The notes: a model not told the origin generated them from the letters alone. 33,160 nt of DNA from Sulfurirhabdus autotrophica (GCF_004346685.1 NZ_SMCO01000029.1:1-33160); one strand, 5' to 3'; counted from the first letter of the stretch, positions 23,504 through 32,403 are shown. Made by a program: numbers and translations.

Positions 23504-23519
23504 ATATTGTTGGCCGGTA

Positions 23520-23661
23520 CTAGCTGGCTAATTTCATACAGTAATACCTGTATTCTTCGGGCGTTTCATTTTCTTCCCAGGTATCAATCAAGTTTTTGGG
23601 GCAGATCTAAGCACTGGTTTGATGCTTCACGATGGCGATTGTTTCATCAAACTATTTCTTT
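23520..23661 (-). pseudogene. Possible short gene relic
   Basis: On the minus strand, one frame reads FDETIAIVKHQTSA, a TAG, then ICPKNLIDTWEEN and PEEYRYYCMKLAS before a final TAG. The amino-acid composition looks protein-like, and a single stop interrupts it. No family is recognised and no start is present, so it is at best a degraded C-terminus. Confidence 0.25.
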
Positions 23662-23766
23662 TGTTTTTCCAATTTTCATCTAATCTCAACTATAAATAAG
23701 AAGTTGCCAATAGCATTTTGTGCATTGCTGTCGATCAATGGGCAATATTCTAATAGGGAGTGATGT

Positions 23767-24243
23767 GTGAATACCGAGGATGAGTTGCAGCATAAACTGC
23801 TGAGCAAAATCAAAACCAGAAGAGAAAGTATTAATGTATTCGTGCGTAAACTGGATCGCCGTGCTGTTCGCTTGACCAATCTGAGTATTATCTGTAGCGC
23901 ATTGACGAGCGCATTAACCGCCGCTCCGGCGTTTGGTGGCGGGAACTTCATTGAAGGCATGCAGCAATTGGGCATGTCCGGTGATCCACCTGTGTGGCGA
24001 GTGGTTTGTTTTTTGGCATTATTCCTTTCTCTGGTTGCAGCCATTTCAACCAATATGTACAAATCCCATGATATGGCTGCCCGCATTGCAAAAGCACAGG
24101 CTTCCTGCGTATTGCTAGAAGGGTTGGAAACGTCTGTCGAATTTGGGCAATTTTCAGTACAGGAAGCCATGAAGTTATACGCGCAATACATAGCGGATAT
24201 TCCGTTTATTCACGAAGTAGATTCCGAGCCAGTCAAAGATTAA
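23767..24243 (+). CDS. Two-transmembrane helical protein (SLATT-like or holin-like)
   Basis: Protein of 158 residues. A charged N-terminal helix (1-33) precedes two membrane segments at about 36-56 and 77-96, separated by a Gly/Pro-rich loop, and a C-terminal helical tail (98-145) follows. The layout resembles SLATT effector proteins, which have two membrane helices then a helical tail, and also holin-like lysis proteins. Neither is proven. The start is GTG with GGGAG upstream. A peptidoglycan-hydrolase-like gene starts 66 bases downstream, so the two probably form a module. A nucleotidyltransferase or SLOG partner typical of SLATT defence is not seen nearby. Confidence 0.55.
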   Translation: MNTEDELQHKLLSKIKTRRESINVFVRKLDRRAVRLTNLSIICSALTSALTAAPAFGGGNFIEGMQQLGMSGDPPVWRVVCFLALFLSLVAAISTNMYKSHDMAARIAKAQASCVLLEGLETSVEFGQFSVQEAMKLYAQYIADIPFIHEVDSEPVKD

Positions 24244-24309
24244 TCAGTCTTATTTTGAATAACGGTAAATTTTTGTCGATGTGATTAAATATTACTAAGG
24301 GAGCGAATT

Positions 24310-25281
24310 GTGGCAACTTATCGTGTTGGATCCAAAGGACCAGAAATCTTGCAAATTCAAACCAGGCTGAAAACCCTGGCACTTTACAATGGACCGCTGG
24401 ATGGAGAGTTTGGTGGCGGAACTGAAGCGGCGGTAAAAGTATTCCAGAAAAGTAATCAGCTGGAAATTGATGGGCAGGTGGGGGCAATAACCTGGAAAGC
24501 ATTATTTAATCGAAAAATTCCTGATCCGGCAATTGTCAGCAAGCCTGCTGATTACAAATGCCTCGCGTTGACAGGCGCATTTGAAACGGGTGTGGGTATA
24601 CCGGAATGTTTTGCAGGGATTAGCGGGGATTTTGATGGGCAGGGCTTGAGTTTTGGGGTGCTGCAATGGAATTTTGGCCAGGACTCATTGCAGCCACTGC
24701 TCAAAGATATGATTAAAAATAACAAGAAAATCGTCAAATCAATTTTTCAGGATCACTATGATGTGCTGATAGAGGCGCTAAACGCAGACAAACATGAATT
24801 GATGCAATTTGCGCGTTCCATCCAGCATCCCATCAAACATTTTGTGTTTGAACCCTGGCGAGGGATGTTCAAGGCGCTGGGCAGGACGGAAGAATTTCAG
24901 GCGATTGAGCAACAGTATTCAAATGGACTCTACAAATCCGCATTAAAGCTGTGTAACGACTATGGCTTGAAGAGTGAGCGAGGGGTCGCCTTGATGTTTG
25001 ATATCAAGGTGCAAAATGGCAGTATTAATAAATTGGTTCAGGCGCAGATTCAGCGTGATTTTGCAAACCTGCCAGCAAGTTTATCTAAAGAGGAGATCGA
25101 AGTAGAAAAGATGAAAATTATTGCCAATCGTCGCGCTGAGGCATCCAATCCGCGTTGGGTGGAAGATGTGAGAGCTAGAAAACTGTGCATTGCTCAAGGG
25201 GGCGGCACGATACATGGTATTACCTATGAACTGGATTCCCAGTTTGGGATCAGTTTGAATAACGTTGATGTGAGTAGTTAG
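24310..25281 (+). CDS. Peptidoglycan-binding, lysozyme/chitosanase-like protein
   Basis: Protein of 323 residues. A PG_binding_1 domain spans about 6-68 (GSKGPEILQIQTRL, then DGEFGGGTEAAVKVFQ, DGQVGAITWKALF). A second domain starts with LTGAFETGVGIPECFAGI and GLSFGVLQWNFG. The Glu in FET (about 92) followed by the SFG..QW strand is the pattern of lysozyme-superfamily hydrolases of the chitosanase type, so it may cut glycan strands. There is no signal peptide, so delivery would need a holin, a lysis event or another route. The two-transmembrane protein directly upstream is a candidate partner. GTG start with GGGAG at 7 bases. Confidence 0.65.
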   Translation: MATYRVGSKGPEILQIQTRLKTLALYNGPLDGEFGGGTEAAVKVFQKSNQLEIDGQVGAITWKALFNRKIPDPAIVSKPADYKCLALTGAFETGVGIPECFAGISGDFDGQGLSFGVLQWNFGQDSLQPLLKDMIKNNKKIVKSIFQDHYDVLIEALNADKHELMQFARSIQHPIKHFVFEPWRGMFKALGRTEEFQAIEQQYSNGLYKSALKLCNDYGLKSERGVALMFDIKVQNGSINKLVQAQIQRDFANLPASLSKEEIEVEKMKIIANRRAEASNPRWVEDVRARKLCIAQGGGTIHGITYELDSQFGISLNNVDVSS

Positions 25282-25523
25282 TTGTTTTGTAAATGACCGA
25301 TTATGGAACCACATCTGAACCTTTTCAGGTGTCGAAGTGGTTGAAGCATGCATCTTGCGAGCATAAGGGAAAATTTTTTTCGGGAGAATAACTTCGGGGC
25401 TTGAAGCGGGTTTAGAAAACATTCAACATTACATAATGTTCATGTCAACTCCCTATTTTAGCGTAACATCGTTATAATGATCAGGGAGATACACTTGCTA
25501 TAGCATTGTAACGGAAAAAAATA

Positions 25524-26519
25524 ATGACACAGAATCATGATAAATCCGTAGCGGAACTATCCAAAAATGGCTATGAATTGCTACGCAAAAGACTTTTTTG
25601 GGAAGCGGAGAAAGCGTTTAGAGAGGCGCTGGCAATAGATAATCAGAACAAATATGTTCTGGTAGGCTTGGGGAATCTTTATTCCGCACTCCGAAAGTAC
25701 GAAGAAGCAATCATCTTTTACGAGCAGGCGCTTTTGGCTGACCCCTCAAACCAGTTTGCATTGAGGGGGATAGGTGATGCCTATCGCGGGTTGCAGCTAC
25801 CTGAAAAAACCATTCCATACTGGACACGTTATTTAGAGCGCAATAGTAAAGATGCGCAAGTGATGGTTCGCATTGCTGATTCGCTGCTGAAATTAAGAAA
25901 AATTGATGAAGCTGAGGTCTATTGTGCCGATGCGCTGAAGTACGGTGCTAAAGATAAAGCCGTGCTGCTGGGGGTAGGGCGTCTCTATTACAAGGCAGGC
26001 TTGAATGCTCAGGCACTATCCTGTTTTGAACAGTTGCTGGTTCTGGATCCGACGCATTTAATGGTATTGCTCATGTCAGGTGATATTCATCAGCAGATGA
26101 TGAGTTTTGAGCAGGCAGCAGATTACTATAAACGGGCACTGGAAATCGAACCTTCCAATTCAGTGGCACTTTACGGTTTGGGTAACTGTATGCGCGGGCT
26201 GAAAGATCACTCAGAAGGTATGCAGTGGTGGAATAAAGCACTTGAGAAAAATCCAGAAAACCAGCGCTTGAATACGCGCGCGGGTGAAGCGCTGTTTAAT
26301 ACGGGTGATTTGCAAGGCGCGCAAAAGCATTTCGAGAAAAGCATGCAAACTGGATTCGATCCTTATGCGCTGCTTGGGCTCTCACGAATTTATCGTATGC
26401 AAGGAAATCTGCAGGATGCTGAAGCGTGCTGCCGTAGAGTATTGGAAAACGCGCCAGAACATCCGCGTGCGATAGAAGAAATGTCCAAAATCACAGCCGC
26501 GAGAAATAGCACGTCATAA
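25524..26519 (+). CDS. TPR-repeat protein
   Basis: Protein of 331 residues made of about nine tandem tetratricopeptide repeats (for example ALAIDNQNKYVLVGLGNLY, ALLADPSNQFALRGIGDAY, ALEIEPSNSVALYGLGNCM), each a helix-turn-helix of about 34 residues. There is no signal peptide, membrane helix or catalytic domain, so it is a cytoplasmic scaffold for protein contacts. Its partner is unknown. It starts 242 bases after the lysozyme-like gene and ends at a hairpin (26523-26564), suggesting a separate transcript. TPR proteins of this kind often serve pilus assembly, but nothing here proves it. Confidence 0.8.
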   Translation: MTQNHDKSVAELSKNGYELLRKRLFWEAEKAFREALAIDNQNKYVLVGLGNLYSALRKYEEAIIFYEQALLADPSNQFALRGIGDAYRGLQLPEKTIPYWTRYLERNSKDAQVMVRIADSLLKLRKIDEAEVYCADALKYGAKDKAVLLGVGRLYYKAGLNAQALSCFEQLLVLDPTHLMVLLMSGDIHQQMMSFEQAADYYKRALEIEPSNSVALYGLGNCMRGLKDHSEGMQWWNKALEKNPENQRLNTRAGEALFNTGDLQGAQKHFEKSMQTGFDPYALLGLSRIYRMQGNLQDAEACCRRVLENAPEHPRAIEEMSKITAARNSTS

Positions 26520-26522
26520 TTA

Positions 26523-26564
26523 CTTTATCCCTTTCGATAACGCCTTTTTTCTAAAGGGATAAAG
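26523..26564 (+). terminator. Hairpin after the TPR gene
   Basis: CTTTATCCCTTT (26523-26534) pairs perfectly with AAAGGGATAAAG (26553-26564) over an 18-base loop, just after the stop. Only a weak T run follows, so it may be a leaky terminator or an mRNA-stabilising stem. Confidence 0.5.
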
Positions 26565-26620
26565 TTCTACATTTTCCACTGTGTTTAGTGCATAAACTGA
26601 CCAGTTATCAGGAGTCGTTC

Positions 26621-27073
26621 ATGCAAATCTGGGTTGATGCCGATGCGTGTCCCAAGGTCATCAAAGATATATTGTTCAGAGCGGCTGAAAGAACGAAAAT
26701 TACCACCACACTGGTTGCCAATCAATTATTGCAAACGCCGCCATCCCTGTATATCAAAGCCATACAAGTTCCTGCAGGCTTTGATGTGGCTGACCACAAA
26801 ATAGTCGAACAAGTTAATTTTGGCGATCTGGTGATTACGGCTGACATTCCCTTGGCGGCCGATGTTATCGAAAAAGGTGGGCATGTACTGAATCCCCGTG
26901 GTGAGTTTTATACCAAAGACACAATCAGAGAGTTTCTTTCCGTGCGTAATTTCATGGATGAATTGCGCGGGAGCGGTGTGAATACAGGCGGACCTTCAGC
27001 GCTTTCGCAATCCGATCGCCAGGTGTTTGCAAACCAACTGGATCGTTTTCTGGCTAAATATGGAAAGTGTTAA
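26621..27073 (+). CDS. YaiI/YqxD family protein (DUF188)
   Basis: Protein of 150 residues with the family start [22 protein letters not shown] and [12 protein letters not shown]. The family has a PIN-like fold with conserved acidic residues (DADACP, DHKIVE), suggesting nuclease or metal binding, but no established function. ATG at 26621 has AGGAG at 6 to 7 bases. A GTG 33 bases earlier adds a non-family leader. It is not a toxin-antitoxin member: no small partner gene lies next to it. Confidence 0.9.
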   Translation: MQIWVDADACPKVIKDILFRAAERTKITTTLVANQLLQTPPSLYIKAIQVPAGFDVADHKIVEQVNFGDLVITADIPLAADVIEKGGHVLNPRGEFYTKDTIREFLSVRNFMDELRGSGVNTGGPSALSQSDRQVFANQLDRFLAKYGKC

Positions 27074-27107
27074 GCTGGAAAATAGCTGGCTTCCTGAATT
27101 CTGGGTG

Positions 27108-28145
27108 TTATAAAAGTGCTTCTGATGAATGTCTTCTCGCGTCAATCCACACCTTGCCTCCTTTGCGTTCTACCTGCGTTCCCATTTCGCTGCAAAGCGT
27201 TGTCATGGAATTGACGATCAATTCAAATTGTTTCCCCGTTGCAAGCCGAGTGTGACACGCTTCAATAAAAACCGGGAGCAGGCGGATGCTATGAAGTGTT
27301 GAGTTTGATAGTTCCAGTTCAAAAAGCATTTGGTGATCATTTTTAAAGGCCGGGTCGACAAAATAGTCGTCAACCAGATTTCCAGCTGCAAAAATGATCG
27401 GGCAGCCTTTGTAAATCTCAATACCTTGGAAAACATGAGCACTATGTCCAAATATGACTTTCCAGCCCATGTCTATAAGATTATGAGCCAATCTTTTAAA
27501 TTTTTCTGAAGGGCGGCTAACCATATTAGGCCCCCAGTGTAGCGATAGGATAGGCCAGTCTACTTGTGCATCAAGCAGTTTTTTCAGAGCGGCCCTCAAT
27601 ATACGCAGCGCCTGTTCCTCTTCCTCGATATTAATATAAGCCATTCCTGGTGTGTGAGGACCGGCAGCAAAATCGCTTTGGTGGTCACAATATCCTGCCA
27701 TGCCAAACCGGACACTTTTGATGGTAATGATGGCGGGCGCAAGCGCCTCTTCAAGATCAATTCCGGCACCTGTGAAATGGATGTCATGTTCATGCAGGGT
27801 GTGCAGTGTTTCCAGCAGGCCTTTAGATCTGAAATCGAGGCTGTGATTGTTTGCCAGGTTGACTATGTCAATGCCTGCGTCAATCAGAGAATGGATGGCC
27901 TGTTTAGGTGCGCCAAAATAAAATGCCTTGGGATTCCCTTGCCAGATTTTATCTGAATCTGTAATGGCGCATTCCAGATTAACAATCGTCAAATCGGCTT
28001 GCCGCATGCATTCAGCAATTTTTCCTAAAGGGTAATAAGGTGAGCAGCGCTGGATATATTCTTTGACGTTTCGCCCGAGCATGACATCGCCACCAAACAT
28101 GATATGCAAGACTTTATTATTATTTTCATCCTGGTGTTGGGGCAT
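27108..28145 (-). CDS. CapA-family metallophosphatase-like protein
   Basis: Protein of 345 residues of the CapA/PgsA family. Motifs in order are GGDVMLGR (18-25), VNLECAIT, LANNHSLDF, LSLHWGPN and FGHSAHVFQG. These are the metal-binding and fold-defining segments of the calcineurin-like CapA domain. Family members help make poly-gamma-glutamate capsule or related envelope polymers. There is no membrane anchor, signal peptide or capB/capC gene nearby, so the real substrate is open. The N-terminus MPQHQDENNNK is short and polar. It is monocistronic and convergent to the YaiI-like gene. Confidence 0.85.
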   Translation of the reverse strand: MPQHQDENNNKVLHIMFGGDVMLGRNVKEYIQRCSPYYPLGKIAECMRQADLTIVNLECAITDSDKIWQGNPKAFYFGAPKQAIHSLIDAGIDIVNLANNHSLDFRSKGLLETLHTLHEHDIHFTGAGIDLEEALAPAIITIKSVRFGMAGYCDHQSDFAAGPHTPGMAYINIEEEEQALRILRAALKKLLDAQVDWPILSLHWGPNMVSRPSEKFKRLAHNLIDMGWKVIFGHSAHVFQGIEIYKGCPIIFAAGNLVDDYFVDPAFKNDHQMLFELELSNSTLHSIRLLPVFIEACHTRLATGKQFELIVNSMTTLCSEMGTQVERKGGKVWIDARRHSSEALL

Positions 28146-28580
28146 GTTTTCAGCGTTTTAATTGGCTAATTTTAAATGGCACATGAAGTTAACGAGTAGG
28201 TTCGATAGGTAATTGACATAGAGAATAATAACTATAGTAAATTTAAAGCGGTTTTCTGAATCTTGATTCAATACGCCGCCAAAGTACTGATAATTAGCAC
28301 TGATCAAATTGCAGACTTTGAATCCGTCTTGCTCAGGTATGGGAAAGTCATTCTAAGTCTCGCACTTGAAATAATTTTGGTGGCGGGTTAAGGTGTTAAT
28401 AATAGAAAAATATAGATGGTTTATTGTCTAAATTCGAAATACATTAATTTAATTTTAATTTTCAATAGTTTTTTAGCTGAATACCTCGTAGAAATAAGGA
28501 CTTTGGTAAAAGTTTCTAAGCAAATGAAAAACAATTAACTAGAATTTTTTTTAGTTCCAACTATGATGATAATTACAGGG

Positions 28581-28610
28581 TTGGATATTTGTTTGAGCTT
28601 AAGCTATTAT
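28581..28610 (+). promoter_or_regulatory. Candidate promoter for the 20-residue ORF
   Basis: TTGGAT (28581-28586) and TATTAT (28605-28610) are separated by 18 bases, ending about 35 bases before the small ORF. Both boxes are fair matches to the sigma-70 consensus. Confidence 0.4.
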
Positions 28611-28644
28611 CTTAGATAAATCGCAATAATGGGGAGGGGTTATT

Positions 28645-28707
28645 ATGTTTAATGCATTTGGATTCATGATGTTAGGAATGGTTTTATTTGTACTGGTGAC
28701 TGCCTGA
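28645..28707 (+). CDS. Possible 20-residue hydrophobic membrane peptide
   Basis: The ORF encodes MFNAFGFMMLGMVLFVLVTA, almost entirely hydrophobic and long enough for one membrane helix. It begins 5 bases after GGGGAGGGG, one of the strongest ribosome-binding sequences in the window. It has a promoter-like pair upstream and a terminator-like hairpin 50 bases downstream. No family is recognised. Small subunits of respiratory or transport complexes and type I toxins share this look. Its size makes chance possible. Confidence 0.45.
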   Translation: MFNAFGFMMLGMVLFVLVTA

Positions 28708-28757
28708 TTTATCTGAAATGGCTTTGCCGCAGGTTGTCCGTTCTGACCAAAATGATT

Positions 28758-28783
28758 AAAAAACACATAAGTATGTGGTTTTT
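28758..28783 (+). terminator. Hairpin with T run after the small ORF
   Basis: AAAAAACACATA pairs with TATGTGGTTTTT over a 2-base loop with one mismatch. The right arm ends in five T, consistent with a weak intrinsic terminator usable in both directions. Confidence 0.45.
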
Positions 28784-29075
28784 AGATTTTTATTTTCAAT
28801 TCCGAAGCCGCTATATTAATGCGCGTGCGTTTCATGGTTTATTGTGTTTTTCTTTTAATTTTCCGAATGATACTAAAAATCTAACTCCATAAGTCTGTAT
28901 CACTCCGGCAACACCTTCACAAAACGTTCAGTCATGCTGGCTATCTGCGAATTCAATAAATATCAGGGTAAGTTATTAGCGTAGTCTATAATTACATCCG
29001 GGTTTAACCGGTGGCAATACTTTGCTGGCTTATGATACCTTAAGGCATACCAACTCAGATAAGCAGGAATGATCA

Positions 29076-29954
29076 GTGAAAGAGCAAGATAGTTTGCACC
29101 GCTTTGTTTTCGAAAACTCACCCGTACGTGGTGAAATAGTGAATCTCGATGCAACTTGGCGAGCTGTGCTGGAAAAACATGCATACCCTTTACCACTCCA
29201 AACCCTGCTAGGTGAAATGATGGCAGCAGCGGCGTTATTGGCGGCCACATTGAAATTTTCCGGTACGTTGATCATGCAAATGCATGGCAGTGGGCCCGTT
29301 AAGCTCTTGGTTGTTGAATGTACCAGTGAAATGACCATGCGGGCGACCGCCAAATGGGATGGTGAAATTGCTGATGGTTCGATTTCAGATCTGCTTGGGG
29401 AGGGGCGTTTTGCAATCACAATTGATCCTGAAGAAGAAGGTAAACAGAGCTACCAGGGAATAGTGAGCCTGGAGGGAGCAACTGTTTCTGAGGTGTTGGA
29501 AAGTTATATGCAGCGTTCAGAGCAACTTGAAACGCGCTTATGGCTGGAAGCAGATGCAGGGCAAGCGGCAGGAATGCTGCTGCAGAAATTACCCCAGGAA
29601 GAAAATGAAGAAGATGATGCCTGGAACCGAGCGGTGCATCTGGGGAGTACAATTTCCCGTGAAGAATTGCTTAATTTGCCTGCAACCGAGATCATGTTTC
29701 GCTTGTTTCACGAAGAAGACATTCGTGCCTTTGAAAGAACACCAGTGAGTTTTCGTTGTTCCTGTTCTCAGGAGCGGGTAGCCAATATGTTGCGCATGCT
29801 AGGCCAGGAAGAAGTGCATTCAATTCTGGATGAACTGGAAACGATTGAAGTGGATTGTGAATTTTGTAATCGACATTATGCATTTGATGCGGTTGATGCC
29901 GAGCAATTGTTTGTGACAAATGTAATTACTGCCGTACCACCAACGGTGCACTGA
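29076..29954 (+). CDS. hslO: Hsp33 redox-regulated chaperone
   Basis: Holdase chaperone of 292 residues, switched on by oxidation in the cytoplasm. The N-terminal fold has VRGEIVNLD and LLGEMMAAAALLA. The zinc switch cysteines sit at 228, 230, 261 and 264 (CSC...CEFC). These four bind zinc when reduced and form disulfides under peroxide or heat stress. The start is GTG at 29076 with AGGA at 9 bases. In E. coli the gene follows hslR. Here a Panacea-domain gene on the opposite strand lies between them. Its redox switch fits the OxyR, MsrB and thioredoxin genes in the window. Confidence 0.95.
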   Translation: MKEQDSLHRFVFENSPVRGEIVNLDATWRAVLEKHAYPLPLQTLLGEMMAAAALLAATLKFSGTLIMQMHGSGPVKLLVVECTSEMTMRATAKWDGEIADGSISDLLGEGRFAITIDPEEEGKQSYQGIVSLEGATVSEVLESYMQRSEQLETRLWLEADAGQAAGMLLQKLPQEENEEDDAWNRAVHLGSTISREELLNLPATEIMFRLFHEEDIRAFERTPVSFRCSCSQERVANMLRMLGQEEVHSILDELETIEVDCEFCNRHYAFDAVDAEQLFVTNVITAVPPTVH

Positions 29955-30015
29955 TTTATGGGTATTTAAAAGCAGTGGCTTACGATACTTATCTCTTCAG
30001 CCACAAATTTAAAGC

Positions 30016-30501
30016 TTAATTTGCTCTGATTCGTTTTCGGGCTAGCATGCGTGCTTGATAATATTTGCGCATGGCGTTTTCATCAATTAACGTGCGGCTG
30101 GGGTAACCGGGAAATATCCCTTTGCGAGCATTTATCCAAGGGTCTTCATCATGGGTCATTTGTTCCAGTTTACTGGCGGAAAATTGTCCATAAACTTCCC
30201 ATATTTCTTCTAAAAAAGTGAGCGTGTCGCCATCCAGAGCTTGCTCATTACTTACGGTAGCTGAATCCGGTATGGGGTTCCAGGACAAATGACGAAATCG
30301 TTCGTAAATTTCCCGGCATACAGGACCGTGTTGCCAGGCTTCCATTTTGTTGCTGAACAGAGGTTGGTCATACATCGCTAAATACCATGCCTGAGCATAG
30401 TAAAGTAACTTCTGAAGTTTTAGCTGAGTGATATTATCTCCAGCGTCTCTTTCGACTTTCCGGATAAAATAATCAGCAATAACATGTACTGAAAACGCCA
30501 T
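30016..30501 (-). CDS. Panacea-domain protein (SocA/GepA-like, DUF4065)
   Basis: Protein of 161 residues. ITQLKLQKLLYYAQAWYL followed by WQHGPVCREIYERF is the diagnostic Panacea/DUF4065 core, the domain of the SocA proteolysis adaptor and of PanA antitoxins that neutralise many different toxins. No toxin gene is adjacent on either side: the neighbours are hslO and hslR. It could be an orphan antitoxin or a proteolysis adaptor. The ATG follows AGGAG at 9 bases. It is transcribed against its neighbours, as expected for an inserted gene. Confidence 0.85.
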   Translation of the reverse strand: MAFSVHVIADYFIRKVERDAGDNITQLKLQKLLYYAQAWYLAMYDQPLFSNKMEAWQHGPVCREIYERFRHLSWNPIPDSATVSNEQALDGDTLTFLEEIWEVYGQFSASKLEQMTHDEDPWINARKGIFPGYPSRTLIDENAMRKYYQARMLARKRIRAN

Positions 30502-30636
30502 GAAGAAATACTCCTGAGAAGAGGGTTTTTAATCTTCAAACATGCATCGAGATTGATATAGTTATAATAGTACATACGAACTCATTCGCAAGAATTAGCA
30601 AAGCACTTTTGCCAGCCAGGAAATAACGTACCTCAC

Positions 30637-31029
30637 ATGGAAACCAAGGCAAACATACGAATAGACAAGTGGCTCTGGGCTGCCCGTTTTTTTAAAACGC
30701 GTTCAATAGCGGCGGATGCTGTTGCGGGTGGTAAAGTGAAAGTGAATGGTGAGCGTGTGAAGGCGGCTAAAGCTGTTAAGGTTGATGATGAATTGAGTAT
30801 TCACATCGGCCCCTATGAGTTTATTGTGCGCGTTTCTGGTTTATCCGGCAAGCGAGGCCCTGCTTCAGAAGCGATGTTGCTCTATGAAGAAACTGCTGGT
30901 AGTCAAGCTGCCAGAGAAGCACTCGTAGCGCGTTTGTCAGCCGAAAGAACGCATGTTTCCCATGAAGGGGGGCGACCCACTAAAAAAGCCCGGCGTCAGA
31001 TCATTCGATTTACAGAAGGTGGACGTTAA
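30637..31029 (+). CDS. hslR: S4-domain RNA-binding heat-shock protein Hsp15
   Basis: Protein of 130 residues. The S4 RNA-binding domain (about 8-70) starts with IRIDKWLWAARFFKTR and has GGKVKVNGERV. A basic C-terminal tail follows (HEGGRPTKKARRQI). In E. coli, Hsp15 rescues stalled 50S subunits carrying nascent chains after heat shock. The length matches the family (133 in E. coli). The ATG has only a distant AGGA. A TATAAT at 30563-30568 may be its -10 box. It is the usual partner of hslO. Confidence 0.92.
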   Translation: METKANIRIDKWLWAARFFKTRSIAADAVAGGKVKVNGERVKAAKAVKVDDELSIHIGPYEFIVRVSGLSGKRGPASEAMLLYEETAGSQAAREALVARLSAERTHVSHEGGRPTKKARRQIIRFTEGGR

Positions 31030-31133
31030 ACAGACGACATTCAGCTGGCAAGTTTGCTGGCGATTCAATACAGAGTATGGCGACCAGATCAGCATTCTGG
31101 ATGAATGGTGGCCGGGGATTTTAGAGGTGAGAG

Positions 31134-32246
31134 ATGACAGTTGCTTTTAAATATGGATATTCTGCCACTCCACAGTGGAATGAGGCAGCACAAGCGTGTT
31201 TGTCGCAAATAGGCGAAATACCGGCAACAGCGAATCTGGGTTTTATTTATGTAACAGATGCGCTGGCAAACCGCATGCCGGATATACTCGGCTTTATCAA
31301 GCAAGAAACCGGCCTGGAGCATTGGGTAGGGACGACTGGCATAGGGATATGCTGCACAGAGCATGAATATCTCGATCAACCCGCTATTGCGATCATGCTG
31401 GGTGAGTTCCCTGTGGATTCATTCCAGGTTTTACCCACAATCAAAAATACCGCGGAAATACCTGGTGAGTTGATGGTGGGCAAACATCCTGCTTATTTCG
31501 GCATCGTGCATGGCGACCCGCAAAATCAACATATTGCAGCATTAATTGAGCAGTTTGCAGCGAAGATGGAGAGTGGGTTTGTCGTGGGCGGACTTACCAG
31601 CTCACGGCATAAAAATGTGCAAGTGGCAGATGAAATCACACAAGGCGGCATTTCCGGAGTGGTATTTTCATCGGAAGTGGCGCTCACCACTCGATTGACT
31701 CAAGGTGTTTCGCCAATTGGTAGCATGCACCAGATCACGGAGTGCGATCAAAATATCATTATCAGTATTGATGGCAGGCCTGCTTTTGATGTGCTGAAAG
31801 AAGAAATTGGTGAGGTTTTGTCTCGTGATTTAAACCGTGTAGCGGGTTATATTTTTGTAGGCTTACCCATTGCTGGTTCTGATACTGGCGATTATCTGGT
31901 ACGAAATCTGATTGGAATCGATGTAGAACAAAAACTATTGGCAATTGGCGATTACCTGCAACCAGGCGCACCATTGCAGTTCTGTCGCCGAGATGGCGCC
32001 AGCGCAGTAGAAGATATGGAGCGCATGCTGAATGACATTAAATCCGGAAGTGCAGCAACGCCTAAAGGTGCCGTGTATTACTCATGTCTGGGTAGAGGCG
32101 AGAGCATGTTCGGGCCGGATTCAGAAGAACTGAAAATGATCAGCCGTGCATTGGGTGATATTCCGTTGGTTGGCTTCTTTGCAAACGGAGAAATTTCCCA
32201 TGACAGGTTATATGGTTACACAGGTGTGTTGACTGTATTTTTGTGA
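31134..32246 (+). CDS. FIST-domain signal-sensing protein
   Basis: Protein of 370 residues with FIST N- and C-terminal domains. Recognisable segments are TGLEHWVGTTGIGICCTEHEYL, ESGFVVGGLTSSRHK, the mid-protein MHQITECDQNII, and FMIST-type end PLVGFFANGEI followed by LYGYTGVLTVF. FIST proteins are thought to bind small ligands such as amino acids and pass signals to chemotaxis or nucleotide-cycle proteins. Here no such fused domain is present, so it stands alone. GAGGTGA is 4 bases before the ATG. The gap to hslR is 104 bases. Confidence 0.88.
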   Translation: MTVAFKYGYSATPQWNEAAQACLSQIGEIPATANLGFIYVTDALANRMPDILGFIKQETGLEHWVGTTGIGICCTEHEYLDQPAIAIMLGEFPVDSFQVLPTIKNTAEIPGELMVGKHPAYFGIVHGDPQNQHIAALIEQFAAKMESGFVVGGLTSSRHKNVQVADEITQGGISGVVFSSEVALTTRLTQGVSPIGSMHQITECDQNIIISIDGRPAFDVLKEEIGEVLSRDLNRVAGYIFVGLPIAGSDTGDYLVRNLIGIDVEQKLLAIGDYLQPGAPLQFCRRDGASAVEDMERMLNDIKSGSAATPKGAVYYSCLGRGESMFGPDSEELKMISRALGDIPLVGFFANGEISHDRLYGYTGVLTVFL

Positions 32247-32263
32247 TTCTAAAAAACAGTCCA

Positions 32264-32300
32264 TTAACCGCTGAGACGCAGAGGCGCAGAGAAAGACGAG
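32264..32300 (+). repeat. Short dispersed repeat, copy a
   Basis: TTAACCGC, then GAGACGCAGAGGCGCAGAG and AAAGACG, just after the FIST gene. It closely matches the inverted copy at 32404-32436 and the forward copy at 32956-32986, so a stem of about 30 bases could form between copies a and b. Confidence 0.75.
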
Positions 32301-32403
32301 GGTGCATAGGTAGGGAATAATATTGCCCAACTCTGAAGCGATTGCTTATAACGTCGACTTCTTTGCCAAACGAGAGACAGAGTGGATTTTGTAACCTCAT
32401 GAT

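Larger units (their letters stand above)
28146..29075. other. Long AT-rich intergenic region
   Basis: About 930 bases with no long reading frame. It holds a promoter-like pair (28581-28610), a 20-codon ORF with a strong ribosome site (28645-28707) and a hairpin with T run (28758-28783). The rest (28146-28580 and 28790-29075) shows only AT-rich sequence and no match I can name. Confidence 0.6.

Noticed and set aside
23767-24243. Classical SLATT defence operon
   Set aside because: No cyclic-nucleotide synthase, SLOG or other partner gene is next to it, so only a resemblance in layout can be claimed.
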